Shown: positions 25,017 to 33,578, counted from the first letter of the stretch. The stretch is DNA of 64,000 nt from Clostridia bacterium (GCA_017503135.1 JAFVTQ010000004.1:1-64000); one strand, 5' to 3'. Program-made: numbers and translations. The notes: generated from the letters alone by a model not told the origin.

Positions 25017-27392
25017 ATGTATAACGTAATTAAAAGAGACGGCAAAATCGCAGAATTTGATTTAGTAAAAATCTCAGAAGCTATCAAGCTTGCATTTGAT
25101 GCACAAGAAACCGAGTACAATGACAACATTATTGACTTTTTAGCACTTAAAGTTACTGCTGACTTCGCAACAAAGATTAAGGACCACCAAATCGCTGTTG
25201 AAGATATTCAGGATAGTGTTGAATCAGTTCTTGTTCAGGCTGGTTACGGTGAAGTTGCAAAAGCATATATCCTTTATCGTCGTCAGAGAGAAAAAGTTCG
25301 TAACCTTAATACAACTTTGGTTGACTATAAGGCTATTATTGACAACTATCTTAACGTTAACGACTGGCGTGTTAAAGAAAACTCAACAGTTACATATTCA
25401 GTTGGTGGTTTGATTCTTTCAAACTCAGGCGCTGTTACTGCTAACTATTGGCTTTCAGAAATCTATGATGATGAAATCGGCAATGCTCACAGAAATGCTG
25501 ATATTCACATTCACGACCTTTCAATGCTCACAGGTTACTGTGCAGGTTGGTCACTTAAACAGTTAATTCAAGAAGGTCTTGGTGGTGTTCCAGGCAAAAT
25601 CACATCTGCACCAGCTGCTCACCTTTCAACACTCTGCAACCAGATGGTTAACTTCCTTGGTATTATGCAGAACGAATGGGCAGGCGCTCAGGCTTTCTCA
25701 TCATTTGATACATATCTTGCTCCTTTCGTAAAGGTTGATAACCTTTCATATAAAGAAGTTAAACAATGCATCCAGTCATTTATCTATGGTGTTAACACTC
25801 CTTCAAGATGGGGTACACAGTCACCATTCACAAACATCACTCTTGACTGGACAGTTCCAAATGACCTTGCAGAACTCAACTGTATCGTTGGTGGCAAGGA
25901 AATGGACTTCAAATATAAAGATTGTAAAGCTGAAATGGATATGGTTAACAAAGCTTTCATCGAAGTTATGGTTGAAGGCGATGCTAACGGTCGTGGTTTC
26001 CAATATCCAATTCCAACATATTCAATTACTCGTGACTTTGACTGGTCAGAAACAGAGAACAACAAGCTTCTCTTCGAAATGACAGCAAAATACGGTACAC
26101 CATATTTCTCAAATTATATCAACAGTGATATGGAACCATCAGACGTTCGTTCAATGTGCTGCCGTCTTCGTCTTGACCTTCGTGAACTTCGCAAGAAGTC
26201 AGGTGGTTTCTTCGGTAGTGGTGAATCAACAGGTTCTGTTGGTGTTGTTACAATCAACTTACCAAGAATTGCTTATCTTGCAAAGGACGAAGCTGATTTC
26301 TATGCTCGTCTTGACAAGATGATGGATATCTCTGCTCGTTCACTTAAAGTTAAACGTGATGTTATTACAAAACTTCTCGATGCAGGTCTTTATCCATATA
26401 CAAAGAGATACTTAGGTACATTCAACAACCACTTCTCAACAATTGGTCTTGTTGGTATGAACGAAGTTGGTCTTAATGCAAAATGGCTTCAGGCTGATAT
26501 GACAACTGCAAAGACACAGCAGTTTGCAAAAGATGTTCTTAATCATATGAGAACAAGACTTTCAGACTATCAGGAGCTTTATGGTGACCTTTATAACCTT
26601 GAAGCAACTCCTGCAGAGTCAACAGCATTCCGTCTTGCTAAGCACGACCTTAAATACTATCCAGACATTATCACAGCAGGTAGAAAAGAAGGCGAAACAC
26701 CTTACTACACAAACAGTTCACACCTTCCTGTTGGTTATACTCAGGATATCTTTGAAGCACTTGATATGCAGGATGAACTTCACACACTCTATACATCGGG
26801 TACTGTTTTCCACGCATTCCTTGGTGAAAAACTTCCTGACTGGAAATCTTGTGCAGACCTTGTAAGAAAGATTGCATCAAATTACAGACTTCCTTACTAT
26901 TCAATTTCTCCAATCTATTCAATCTGTAAGAACCACGGCTACATTGCAGGCGAAGCATTCACTTGCCCAGAATGTGGTGAAGAAGCAGAGGTTTATTCAA
27001 GAATTACTGGTTACTATCGTCCGGTTAAGAACTGGAATGACGGTAAAGCTCAGGAATATAAAGACAGAAAAGTTTATAATATCGCTGAATCTACAGAACC
27101 ACACAACACTCCTGTTGCAGAAGCTTGTGCTTGTGAAGATGTTAAAGTAGAAGCTGAAGATAAGATTATCCTTTTCGCAACAAGAACTTGCCCAAACTGT
27201 AAAATGGCTGTTCAGTTCCTTAACAAAGCAGGCATTGCATTCGAAGAAATCTTTGCAGATGAAAATGCAGAAATGGCAACTAAGTTCGAAATCCGTCAGG
27301 CACCAACACTTGTTGTAATCAAGGGTGGCGTTGCAGAAAAGATTGTAAACCTTTCAAATATCAAAGGTTTCATTGAAAACTACAATAAATAA
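25017..27392 (+). CDS. nrdD: class III ribonucleotide reductase with C-terminal glutaredoxin-like domain
   Basis: A 791-residue oxygen-sensitive reductase that makes dNTPs in anaerobes. Residues 1-95 form an ATP-cone (KRDGKIAEFDLVKISEAI), then the NrdD barrel. The glycyl-radical loop is RITGYYRPVKNW with the radical glycine about G665, preceded by a CPEC pair. After the usual NrdD end at about 690 there is a linker, then from about 710 a thioredoxin/glutaredoxin-fold domain with C725-PN-C728 (ATRTCPNCKMA) and the cis-proline QAPTLVVI. This suggests reduction by a tethered redoxin, recycled by the TrxB encoded 12 nt downstream, rather than by formate. Ribosome site AAAGGGGG. Confidence 0.93.
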   Translation: MYNVIKRDGKIAEFDLVKISEAIKLAFDAQETEYNDNIIDFLALKVTADFATKIKDHQIAVEDIQDSVESVLVQAGYGEVAKAYILYRRQREKVRNLNTTLVDYKAIIDNYLNVNDWRVKENSTVTYSVGGLILSNSGAVTANYWLSEIYDDEIGNAHRNADIHIHDLSMLTGYCAGWSLKQLIQEGLGGVPGKITSAPAAHLSTLCNQMVNFLGIMQNEWAGAQAFSSFDTYLAPFVKVDNLSYKEVKQCIQSFIYGVNTPSRWGTQSPFTNITLDWTVPNDLAELNCIVGGKEMDFKYKDCKAEMDMVNKAFIEVMVEGDANGRGFQYPIPTYSITRDFDWSETENNKLLFEMTAKYGTPYFSNYINSDMEPSDVRSMCCRLRLDLRELRKKSGGFFGSGESTGSVGVVTINLPRIAYLAKDEADFYARLDKMMDISARSLKVKRDVITKLLDAGLYPYTKRYLGTFNNHFSTIGLVGMNEVGLNAKWLQADMTTAKTQQFAKDVLNHMRTRLSDYQELYGDLYNLEATPAESTAFRLAKHDLKYYPDIITAGRKEGETPYYTNSSHLPVGYTQDIFEALDMQDELHTLYTSGTVFHAFLGEKLPDWKSCADLVRKIASNYRLPYYSISPIYSICKNHGYIAGEAFTCPECGEEAEVYSRITGYYRPVKNWNDGKAQEYKDRKVYNIAESTEPHNTPVAEACACEDVKVEAEDKIILFATRTCPNCKMAVQFLNKAGIAFEEIFADENAEMATKFEIRQAPTLVVIKGGVAEKIVNLSNIKGFIENYNK

Positions 27393-27404
27393 GGAGTTTT
27401 CATA

Positions 27405-28316
27405 ATGTACGATATAATCGTTGTGGGTGCAGGTCCGGCAGGACTTACAGCTGCACTCTATGCAAGACGAGCAGAAAAAACTGTGCTCGTTATAGAAAAA
27501 GCAACTTTCGGTGGTCAGATTACACATTCACCAAGAGTTGAAAATTACCCAGGCTTTGCAGTTATGAGTGGTGTTGAATTTGCTGACAAACTCATTGAAC
27601 AAGTGCTCGGTCAGGGTGCAGAAATCGAAATGGACTGTGTTACCGGTATTTCCGGTAGCACAGGTGACTTTACTGTAACTTGTGAGGGTAATGAGTTCAA
27701 GGGCAAAACAGTTATTATTGCAACTGGCTCACACCACAGACAGTTAGGCCTCGACAGAGAAAACGATTTCACAGGTGAAGGCATTTCATATTGTGCAGTT
27801 TGCGACGGTGCTTTTTATAGAAATCAGACTGTTGCTATTGTCGGTGGTGGCAACACTGCTTTGCAAGAAGCAGTAATGCTCTCTGATATATGCACAAAGG
27901 TTTATGTTGTTCAGAATCTCGATTTTCTCACAGGTGAACAGGCACTTCAGAAAGCTGTAAACGAAAAAGAGAATATTGAAGTGATTTTAGGCACAACAGT
28001 TGCAGAAATTCTTGGGGACACAGAGTTCAAAGGTCTTGCACTTGACACAAAGGGCGAAAGAACAGAACTTTTAGTTGACGGTGTGTTTGTTGCAATCGGT
28101 CAACAACCTGAAAATGAACCATTTAAAGACATTGTTAAACTTAATGATTATGGCTATGTAATCTCAGGTGAAGATTGTTTGCCAGACACAAACGAAACAG
28201 GAATTTTTGTAGCAGGGGATTGCAGAACAAAAGCAATCCGTCAGGTTACAACAGCAACAGCAGATGGCGCAGTAGCAGCCCTTGCAGCTTGCAGAGTTGT
28301 AGATTCTCTCAAATAA
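27405..28316 (+). CDS. trxB: thioredoxin-disulfide reductase
   Basis: A 303-residue flavoprotein. FAD motif VVGAGPAGLTAAL at the N-terminus, redox-active CAVC near residue 134, NADPH motif IVGGGNTALQEA near 150, and the FAD-closing GIFVAGDCR near 267. It passes NADPH electrons to thioredoxin-fold partners. It starts 12 nt after nrdD with ribosome site AAGGAG and shares the NrdR-controlled promoter, so its main partner is probably the redoxin domain fused to NrdD. Confidence 0.93.
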   Translation: MYDIIVVGAGPAGLTAALYARRAEKTVLVIEKATFGGQITHSPRVENYPGFAVMSGVEFADKLIEQVLGQGAEIEMDCVTGISGSTGDFTVTCEGNEFKGKTVIIATGSHHRQLGLDRENDFTGEGISYCAVCDGAFYRNQTVAIVGGGNTALQEAVMLSDICTKVYVVQNLDFLTGEQALQKAVNEKENIEVILGTTVAEILGDTEFKGLALDTKGERTELLVDGVFVAIGQQPENEPFKDIVKLNDYGYVISGEDCLPDTNETGIFVAGDCRTKAIRQVTTATADGAVAALAACRVVDSLK

Positions 28317-28320
28317 AATT

Positions 28321-28354
28321 AACCACTTAATCTGAATTGATTAAGTGGTTTTTT
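28321..28354 (+). terminator. terminator of nrdD-trxB
   Basis: AACCACTTAATC (28321-28332) and GATTAAGTGGTT (28339-28350) followed by TTTT. Confidence 0.9.
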
Positions 28355-28370
28355 GTTATACAAGTTTGAA

Positions 28371-28588
28371 TTTGTCGGGATGTTTGATTTGTATCTCATT
28401 AAAATCGACCACCAAACAATATAGGGGCGAGTCTCAGTGCTCGCCCGTAGATAATATGTTCACTTGCGGGAGGGCACTGAGACCCTCCCCTACAACGTAG
28501 CAAATTGGTTATATCTATAATCGCAACGCAGTTTCGACATTTTGCATTTTGCGCTTTGCGTTTTGCACTTTGCATTTATCCCGACAAA
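28371..28588. repeat. 218-bp repeat-like element bounded by an inverted repeat
   Basis: TTTGTCGGGAT (28371-28381) and ATCCCGACAAA (28578-28588) are exact inverted repeats. Inside, 28422-28492 form a long imperfect hairpin (arms TAGGGG...GTCTCAGTGC... and its complement). Five heptamers of the type (T/C)TTTGC(A/G) run from 28540 to 28574. No coding frame fits. It looks like a small non-autonomous repeat; no flanking duplication was established. Confidence 0.6.
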
Positions 28589-28616
28589 CCCTAATTTATC
28601 TAACTCTTTACAACAA

Positions 28617-28645
28617 AAAAGCAGGATATTAAATATCCTGCTTTT
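28617..28645 (-). terminator. terminator of the PRTase gene
   Basis: GCAGGATAT (28621-28629) and ATATCCTGC (28633-28641), A-run on one side and T-run on the other, just past the minus-strand stop codon. Confidence 0.85.
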
Positions 28646-28662
28646 GCTTTTGAAATATTAAA

Positions 28663-29307
28663 TTATAACTTTGAATATCCGTGGCAGTTAATGAGTGCGT
28701 CGATTTTTTTGCCTTCTTTACAGAGTGGGCATTCGTGAGAATGAACGCTGAAATAATCTGGCAAGTCTTTAGGATTAAATACTGAATTTACTTCATAGCC
28801 TGCACATTCTTGTGATGTTGCGAAGATTGATGCAACGCCAACCACGTCACCACCATAATATTTAATTGCATCAATAGCAGATTTTGCTGTGTTACCAGAT
28901 GCAACAGAAACTGCGGTGATAAGCACGTGCTTGTCTTTAATCATTGGCACAATGTTATCTCTGAAAATAATCTGTGAGCCGTTAACAACTTCAGGTGTAA
29001 CAATATAGATTGTTTGGTGAGCGTTGATATTTACATAGTCGCTCTTTGTAAGCTCTTCTGCAATGCAAGTTGCAATAACTTCTGTACCATCAAGGCAAAG
29101 AATTGTATCAATAATCTGATTGCTGTATTTGTGGTTTTTGCAAATTTCCTGAGCAACTGCTTTTGCTTCTGAAAGACGGGACTTTTGTGCAGCAACGTCA
29201 ATGTAATAGTTACTGTGTGCACTGCTTGTTGCGAAATGACCTTTTGCAACACGAAGATACAAATTCTTCTGATGAGTTTTGATTTTTGAAATGCTTGTTG
29301 TTGGCAT
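28663..29307 (-). CDS. orotate phosphoribosyltransferase-like protein
   Basis: A 214-residue type I phosphoribosyltransferase. The PRPP loop is VLITAVSVASGNTAKSA near residue 125, a variant of the usual DD-x-TTG-x-T, with the two acidic residues missing. The start SAHSNYYIDV resembles PyrE. The C-terminus carries HECPLCKEGKKIDAL, a small Cys pair found in PyrE-like paralogues. It may be a salvage or regulatory PRTase, not the pathway PyrE. ATG at 29307, ribosome site AAGGGGGA. Confidence 0.75.
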   Translation of the reverse strand: MPTTSISKIKTHQKNLYLRVAKGHFATSSAHSNYYIDVAAQKSRLSEAKAVAQEICKNHKYSNQIIDTILCLDGTEVIATCIAEELTKSDYVNINAHQTIYIVTPEVVNGSQIIFRDNIVPMIKDKHVLITAVSVASGNTAKSAIDAIKYYGGDVVGVASIFATSQECAGYEVNSVFNPKDLPDYFSVHSHECPLCKEGKKIDALINCHGYSKL

Positions 29308-29339
29308 AAAAGTTCCCCCTTGGATATTTTAATATTCAC

Positions 29340-29368
29340 ATTGTACAACAAACAGGTGTCGATTACAA
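29340..29368 (-). promoter_or_regulatory. promoter of the PRTase gene
   Basis: Minus strand: TTGTAA (29368-29363), 17 bp, TACAAT (29345-29340). Confidence 0.7.
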
Positions 29369-29479
29369 TAAAAAATAGTAAACTTGTAGCAAAAATCACA
29401 AATTTTGTATGATAAGACAAAATTACAAAAAACTTTTTATGCAGTTTTATAAAGGCACAAGTGGGTAAATAGTGATTTA

Positions 29480-29508
29480 TTGACTTTTTGCAAAATTAGT
29501 GCTATATT
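29480..29508 (+). promoter_or_regulatory. promoter of the 29617 gene
   Basis: TTGACT (29480-29485), 17 bp, TATATT (29503-29508). A GGGACG/CGTCCC hairpin (about 29537-29560) lies in the leader and resembles a common clostridial intergenic repeat. Confidence 0.75.
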
Positions 29509-29616
29509 GAAATCAAGGTCAATGAAAAATCACATTGGGACGACACGAAAGAACCGTCCCCTTGTGTTATCGAGATATTGCTCAAAAAGCATATCTATCT
29601 AATTAGGGGTGATATA

Positions 29617-30510
29617 ATGAAAAGAAGAAAAATATTAATCTCTCTTATGTTAGTTATTGTTATACTGTTATTAATTGTACTCTGTTTTCCCAATAGTGAT
29701 AAAACAATTGCAAAAGATATATACTCTCTTACTGAAGAGACTAAAGATGATATTGATTATTATAAGACGAATGAAGAATTGTATAATTTCTTAAATTCTG
29801 ATAATTGTGGTGAGATTATAAATGAATATTATTCTAATGTTTTTAAACTAGGTTCACCACAACAAGTTTATGCAATTATTTATGCTATATATGATGCAAC
29901 ATTATTGCATTTGGGAAGATATGATGATTTTAAAAATTCGGTAGTTCAAAACAGTAATCTCTATTCTAATGAACTGTATATGTATAGCAATAGATTGTGG
30001 ACAGAACTAATAGTGCTATCTCCAATTAGTGACGATTTGAATACGAATCAAATTAAAAAGTCTCTTTTAGAACTTGATTTTGAAAATTCGGAACAAAGAA
30101 ATAGTTGGGATATCTTTATTTATTACTTTAATTTATTTAACCACATAGATATATCGGAAGATTTGAAAAGTAATGTTATAAATTTAAGTTCATATGAATC
30201 GCATAGAATGGGATATGTGATGTCATTTTTAACTTTCGATAAGTTTGAAGAATTTGACAGATTATTTGTGCAAGAATATCAAAATGACCCATTTACTGGT
30301 GTTGATATTATGTATCTTATTCAGCAAGAAATTTTAACTGAAGAACAATTAACAACCCTTGACAATTCTTTAGAAAACTTAGAAGAAGCTTATCTCACTA
30401 ATAGACCCAATATTTATCCTCTAAAAAAAGAGATAATCGATAATCTTCAAAAAATGATTCAAGAACAATTAGAGGACGGTTCTCCTGTGTCCGATGATTC
30501 CAACAACTAA
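29617..30510 (+). CDS. membrane-anchored extracytoplasmic protein, unknown
   Basis: A 297-residue protein. A single N-terminal helix (about 7-24, ILISLMLVIVILLLIVLCF) follows MKRRK. The cysteine at its end lacks a small residue before it, so a lipoprotein is unlikely. The rest is hydrophilic and helical (repeated ELY/LYS segments), ending in an acidic tail. No family recognised. The ATG at 29617 has ribosome site AGGGGTGATA. It is the last gene before the integrated element. Confidence 0.65.
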   Translation: MKRRKILISLMLVIVILLLIVLCFPNSDKTIAKDIYSLTEETKDDIDYYKTNEELYNFLNSDNCGEIINEYYSNVFKLGSPQQVYAIIYAIYDATLLHLGRYDDFKNSVVQNSNLYSNELYMYSNRLWTELIVLSPISDDLNTNQIKKSLLELDFENSEQRNSWDIFIYYFNLFNHIDISEDLKSNVINLSSYESHRMGYVMSFLTFDKFEEFDRLFVQEYQNDPFTGVDIMYLIQQEILTEEQLTTLDNSLENLEEAYLTNRPNIYPLKKEIIDNLQKMIQEQLEDGSPVSDDSNN

Positions 30511-30531
30511 AACTTAATATTTCACACTAAA

Positions 30532-30565
30532 AGCCGATGGGTGTAAAAATCCATCGGCTGTCTTT
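30532..30565. terminator. bidirectional terminator
   Basis: AGCCGATGG (30532-30540) and CCATCGGCT (30551-30559). It serves both the 29617 gene and the 3' end of the split deacetylase gene. Confidence 0.75.
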
Positions 30566-30803
30566 ATGTATTTTTATGTTGTCGTCCTGTGTGGTCAAGG
30601 TAAAAATTGTCCTTATATATTAAATCATTGACCGAAACAAACGAATAACCCTGTTTTGTGAGTTCTGTGAGAATTATATCAAGAGCAGGGGCTGTGTTCT
30701 CGACTCCGTTGTGAAAAAGCACAATCGAACCGTTCGTCACACGGCTTATAACCCTGTTAACAATCTCATCAACGGATAGCTTTTGGTAGTCAAGAGAATC
30801 AAC
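30564..30803 (-). pseudogene. 3' part of a split pdaB-like polysaccharide deacetylase gene
   Basis: Minus-strand frame from the junction core (GTTGAT, Val-Asp, at 30803-30798) to TAA at 30564. It encodes the C-terminal quarter of a NodB-domain deacetylase: VDSLDYQKLSVDEI, GSIVLFHNG with the catalytic LxH histidine, and GYSFVSVNDLIY. Upstream of the core the frame runs into element DNA. It joins in frame to the 5' part at 51340-51864, giving 252 residues, close to the length of PdaB. In the present form the gene cannot make a complete enzyme. Confidence 0.9.
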
Positions 30804-30832
30804 ACTAATAACAAAGGTAAAATTTATATATA
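30798..30832 (+). repeat. left junction (attL) with core and arm
   Basis: Core ATCAACA (30798-30804), 6-bp gap, then arm ACAAAGGTAAAA-TTTATATATA (30811-30832). The matching arm is inverted at the right end. Confidence 0.85.
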
Positions 30833-30873
30833 AAATTGTAACACGTATAGGTATATCAAAGTTGTTTGATAGG

Positions 30874-30901
30874 TTGAAGATTTTAATTAATATGATATAA
30901 T
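30874..30901 (+). promoter_or_regulatory. promoter of the Abi_2 gene
   Basis: TTGAAG (30874-30879), 16 bp, TATAAT (30896-30901). Confidence 0.65.
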
Positions 30902-30922
30902 AAATTAAGAGGTGAGTGGAGA

Positions 30923-31891
30923 ATGTCTGCACAAAAACAAAAGTTAAACGTGCTTCAACAAGTTGAGCATATGAAAAGTAAAGGGATTCGGTTTAATATT
31001 GAAGATGAAAAATATGCGACAGAATATCTATCGAACAACACGTATTATTTTAAACTGAAAGCATATGAAAAACTATATAATAAAAGTCCTACAGGAGAAA
31101 ATGCAGGAAAATATATCAATTTGGAGTTTGCATATCTGCGAGACTTAGCAACAATCGATTCCTTGTTAAGAAAGAAAATTTTATCAATTGCAATCGATAT
31201 TGAACATTATCTCAAAGTTAAATTACTAAATGATTTTAATTTGTCACATGAAGACGGCTATGAAATAATAAAAGCATTTAAAGAGATGGATCCAAACCAT
31301 TTTGAAAAAGATATTGCAAACAAACTTAATGGACGACTATGTAGTTCTTTGGTTGCTAAATATAAAGATGATTTTGCAATTTGGAATTTCATTGAAATAA
31401 TTGGATTTAATGATTTTCGTACATTATATGAACTTTTTTATATTAGAAACTCTGAAATGTTTTGTAATAAAAAAGATAACACGAACTTTAAAGGAGAATA
31501 TTACTATTTAATTAACCCTGTGCGTTTATTAAGAAATGCAGCTGCACATAACAATTGCTTGTTGATAGGACTTTCTCCCTCTTTGAATTTGCCATTGAAT
31601 TATAATGGTAATGTTCAATCATTTTTAGGAAAAAACGGAATAAAAAACACTTCTTTGAATAGACAAATGTCCAAACCAATAATACATGATTTTTGTGTTA
31701 TGTTGTATTTGTATTCTCTTATTGCACCCGAAAAGGCGCAGATACACACTTTTGAAGAGTTTAAAGAGCTTTTCGAAAATAGAGTATTTAGGAATATAAA
31801 TTATTATAAAAGCAATTCTCTAATTGAATCTTCTCTTGAATTTATGTATAAAGTAGTTTGCGTTTTTGAAAAAAATGTAAAAAAGAATTAA
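30923..31891 (+). CDS. Abi_2 (AbiD/AbiF-like) abortive infection protein
   Basis: A 322-residue member of the Abi_2 family, phage-defence proteins with a HEPN-type RNase fold. Typical are the start QKLNVLQQVEHMKSKGI, YFKLKAYEKLY near 50, and DLATIDSLLRKKILSIAIDIEH near 75-95. The HEPN motif R-x4-H is seen in RLLRNAAAHNN near residue 205. It probably arrests growth by RNA cleavage during infection. It is the first gene of the element, with its own promoter, and a probable small RNA follows at once. Ribosome site GTGGAGA. Confidence 0.88.
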   Translation: MSAQKQKLNVLQQVEHMKSKGIRFNIEDEKYATEYLSNNTYYFKLKAYEKLYNKSPTGENAGKYINLEFAYLRDLATIDSLLRKKILSIAIDIEHYLKVKLLNDFNLSHEDGYEIIKAFKEMDPNHFEKDIANKLNGRLCSSLVAKYKDDFAIWNFIEIIGFNDFRTLYELFYIRNSEMFCNKKDNTNFKGEYYYLINPVRLLRNAAAHNNCLLIGLSPSLNLPLNYNGNVQSFLGKNGIKNTSLNRQMSKPIIHDFCVMLYLYSLIAPEKAQIHTFEEFKELFENRVFRNINYYKSNSLIESSLEFMYKVVCVFEKNVKKN

Positions 31892-31910
31892 TAAAAAAAC
31901 AAATTTTCTA

Positions 31911-31939
31911 TTGACAATTTTACATAATATGCATATACT
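31911..31939 (+). promoter_or_regulatory. strong promoter just after the Abi_2 stop codon
   Basis: TTGACA (31911-31916), 17 bp, TATACT (31934-31939). No gene follows before the terminator at 31976-32006. Confidence 0.85.
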
Positions 31940-31945
31940 AATAAT

Positions 31946-32006
31946 GTAGCATAAAAATATTAGATTATTTTTACGGGATCGGTGCTTGCACTGGTCCTAT
32001 TTTTTT
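31946..32006 (+). ncRNA. probable ~60-nt RNA beside the Abi_2 gene
   Basis: Predicted from a near-consensus promoter and a terminator about 60 nt later. Hairpin 1 is TAAAAATA/TATTTTTA (31952-31959 with 31966-31973). Hairpin 2 is GGATCGGTG/CACTGGTCC (31976-31984 with 31989-31997, two G-T pairs), followed by TATTTTTTT. The G-T pairs favour the plus strand. A conserved 'AbiF' RNA motif near Abi_2-family genes has been described; this could be such an RNA and act as antitoxin or guide, but I have not compared it. Confidence 0.65.
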
Positions 32007-32109
32007 GTAGTTTTCAAGTAGTCAAAAGAAAGCTGTATTTGAAATTTATATAATAAAATGAAAAATATTTGCTATATAAATAAAATTTTTATTTGTGTAT
32101 AAGTCATGC

Positions 32110-32150
32110 TAAAAATAAAGTTGGATAGCATTATATTGTCCAACTTTAAT
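32110..32150 (-). terminator. terminator of the relaxase gene
   Basis: AAAGTTGGA (32117-32125) and TCCAACTTT (32139-32147), T-run on the minus strand. Confidence 0.75.
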
Positions 32151-32902
32151 TATTTTTGCAATTCAAAAGTCGGTGTTATATCTTCTTCTAATTGCCACAC
32201 TTTTAGGTTGTGCATATTGTGAGATAATTCGAACTTTAATTGTTCGTTCTCATTTTTCAATTTAGCATTGGTTTTGACGAGTTCATTATATTTCTTCGTC
32301 TGTTCTCGCAGTTGTGGGATTGTCAGATTCCCTTCTTTTGTAGCACCATTGATAATGCCGACATCAAAACCGAAATGATTATAAAAATAGTCACTTGCTT
32401 CTTTGTGCAACATTTTGAGTAGTTCGCGATTTACGACCTTAGCTGCACATACCTTGAGCTTGCCGTTGTGCTCAACAATAGGAGCAAATGCAAAGTGGAT
32501 ATGCGGTTGTCCCTTAATCTCTCCATCCTGAGATTCATCCAAATGCGCATAACAGGATATTAAAAATTCTTCTTTTCCACCACAAAACTTACTTAATAGA
32601 AATTTGTACCCCACTTCAAAGAATTCTTTAGCTCGTTCTTGTGGAAAATGTTCTGCTTTTGGTAGAGTTAGAACTATATCAACCATTGTATTAACATCAG
32701 CACGATTTAAAATTTTCAAGCCAGGTGTGGCTAAAATTTTTTTATATTTTGCAAACCCAGTTAGTTCATCATAGCCAAGTCTATAATTTCTTTCTTTTAA
32801 CTCGGGACTTATGTGATTCTGCGTTTTGTATATTTGTGGATGACGCTCATAGTGTTCTAACATATGACCGACAGCATTACGATTATATTTTTCTATATGC
32901 AT
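32150..32902 (-). CDS. MobV-type (Mob/Pre) relaxase, short
   Basis: A 250-residue mobilization protein. MobV relaxases nick oriT and lead the strand into the recipient. The metal-site motif is HLDE...QPHIHFAF (about residues 123-140), and VNRELLKMLHKEASDYF follows as in Pre/Mob proteins. The last ~50 residues form a coiled coil (KYNELVKTNAKLKNENEQLKF). It is shorter than plasmid Mob proteins (400+ residues) but keeps the core. Ribosome site GAAAGG. It makes the element mobilizable by helper conjugation. Confidence 0.85.
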   Translation of the reverse strand: MHIEKYNRNAVGHMLEHYERHPQIYKTQNHISPELKERNYRLGYDELTGFAKYKKILATPGLKILNRADVNTMVDIVLTLPKAEHFPQERAKEFFEVGYKFLLSKFCGGKEEFLISCYAHLDESQDGEIKGQPHIHFAFAPIVEHNGKLKVCAAKVVNRELLKMLHKEASDYFYNHFGFDVGIINGATKEGNLTIPQLREQTKKYNELVKTNAKLKNENEQLKFELSHNMHNLKVWQLEEDITPTFELQK

Positions 32903-33019
32903 AATATCAAACCTTTCTATATATTTTACTTAAAGTATGATATATAAGTTTAATACTCAAATTAATATATTTATGAATTATATTTATTAAAATAATATTT
33001 AAATCAATTTATTTTGATG

Positions 33020-33578
33020 TAGCAAGTTATATCAAAATCAAATGATTATTGATTAACTTGCCAGGAGGTCCTGGACCCTTTTGAAGTTGTTTTGGACGCA
33101 GTTTCCCCCAAGGTTCCCGAACTTGCCAACTCTATTGAGATAACCTCGCTCCTTACCCATGAGGTTTTACGACAAATTCTTCATAGGCGTCCAGCACCAC
33201 GTTTTCTTACTCTTTAGGTTCACGAGAACACCTGAAGTTTATTATACTCGTTGAGTAAGTACCTTAACATAGTCACCAGTTGGAATGACATCTCTTTTCT
33301 TTTATACTGTTTATAAGGTTAAAAACTAGAAAAATTCAGCATATTTGAGAACCGCCAACAATATGCTTAGCGTGTAAATTTAATTATCAATAAAGGCTTT
33401 ACGGACCACTTTTTACGAGCTATTTTCTCGGGGAACGGACTCTATCCCACGCTTTTTTTGTTGTACATAAAACTGTGAGCATATACACAGTAGCCTTTTA
33501 TTAAGTTGTGATATTCAAAGTATGATTGATTGTATTTTGAAAACAAGAAAAAAGGAGCGATTTTTCACTCCTTTTTTT
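33020..33578 (+). ncRNA. large structured RNA candidate with pseudoknot
   Basis: The 975-bp gap 32903-33877 has no gene. From 33060 to 33578 paired segments abound: 33094-33099 with 33187-33192, 33142-33147 with 33161-33166, 33206-33212 with 33253-33259, a 33212-33237 hairpin with a T-G pair, 33261-33266 with 33314-33319, 33338-33345 with 33360-33367, and 33472-33477 with 33486-33491. 33369-33374 with 33448-33453 crosses 33389-33398 with 33492-33502, a pseudoknot. A terminator (33551-33574 plus T7) ends it. The GCAAGTTA/TAACTTGC repeat (33022-33061) next to the relaxase gene could instead belong to oriT. RNA class not identified. Confidence 0.55.
33548..33578. terminator. terminator of the structured RNA
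   Basis: AAAGGAG (33551-33557) and CTCCTTT (33568-33574) followed by T-run; it could work in either direction. Between it and 33798 only one further hairpin, CGTTGG/CCAACG (about 33732-33759), is seen. Confidence 0.7.

Noticed and set aside
33020-33578. Group II intron in the gene-free part of the element
   Set aside because: No reverse transcriptase, no recognisable domain V hairpin with flanking exon logic; the pairing pattern is different.
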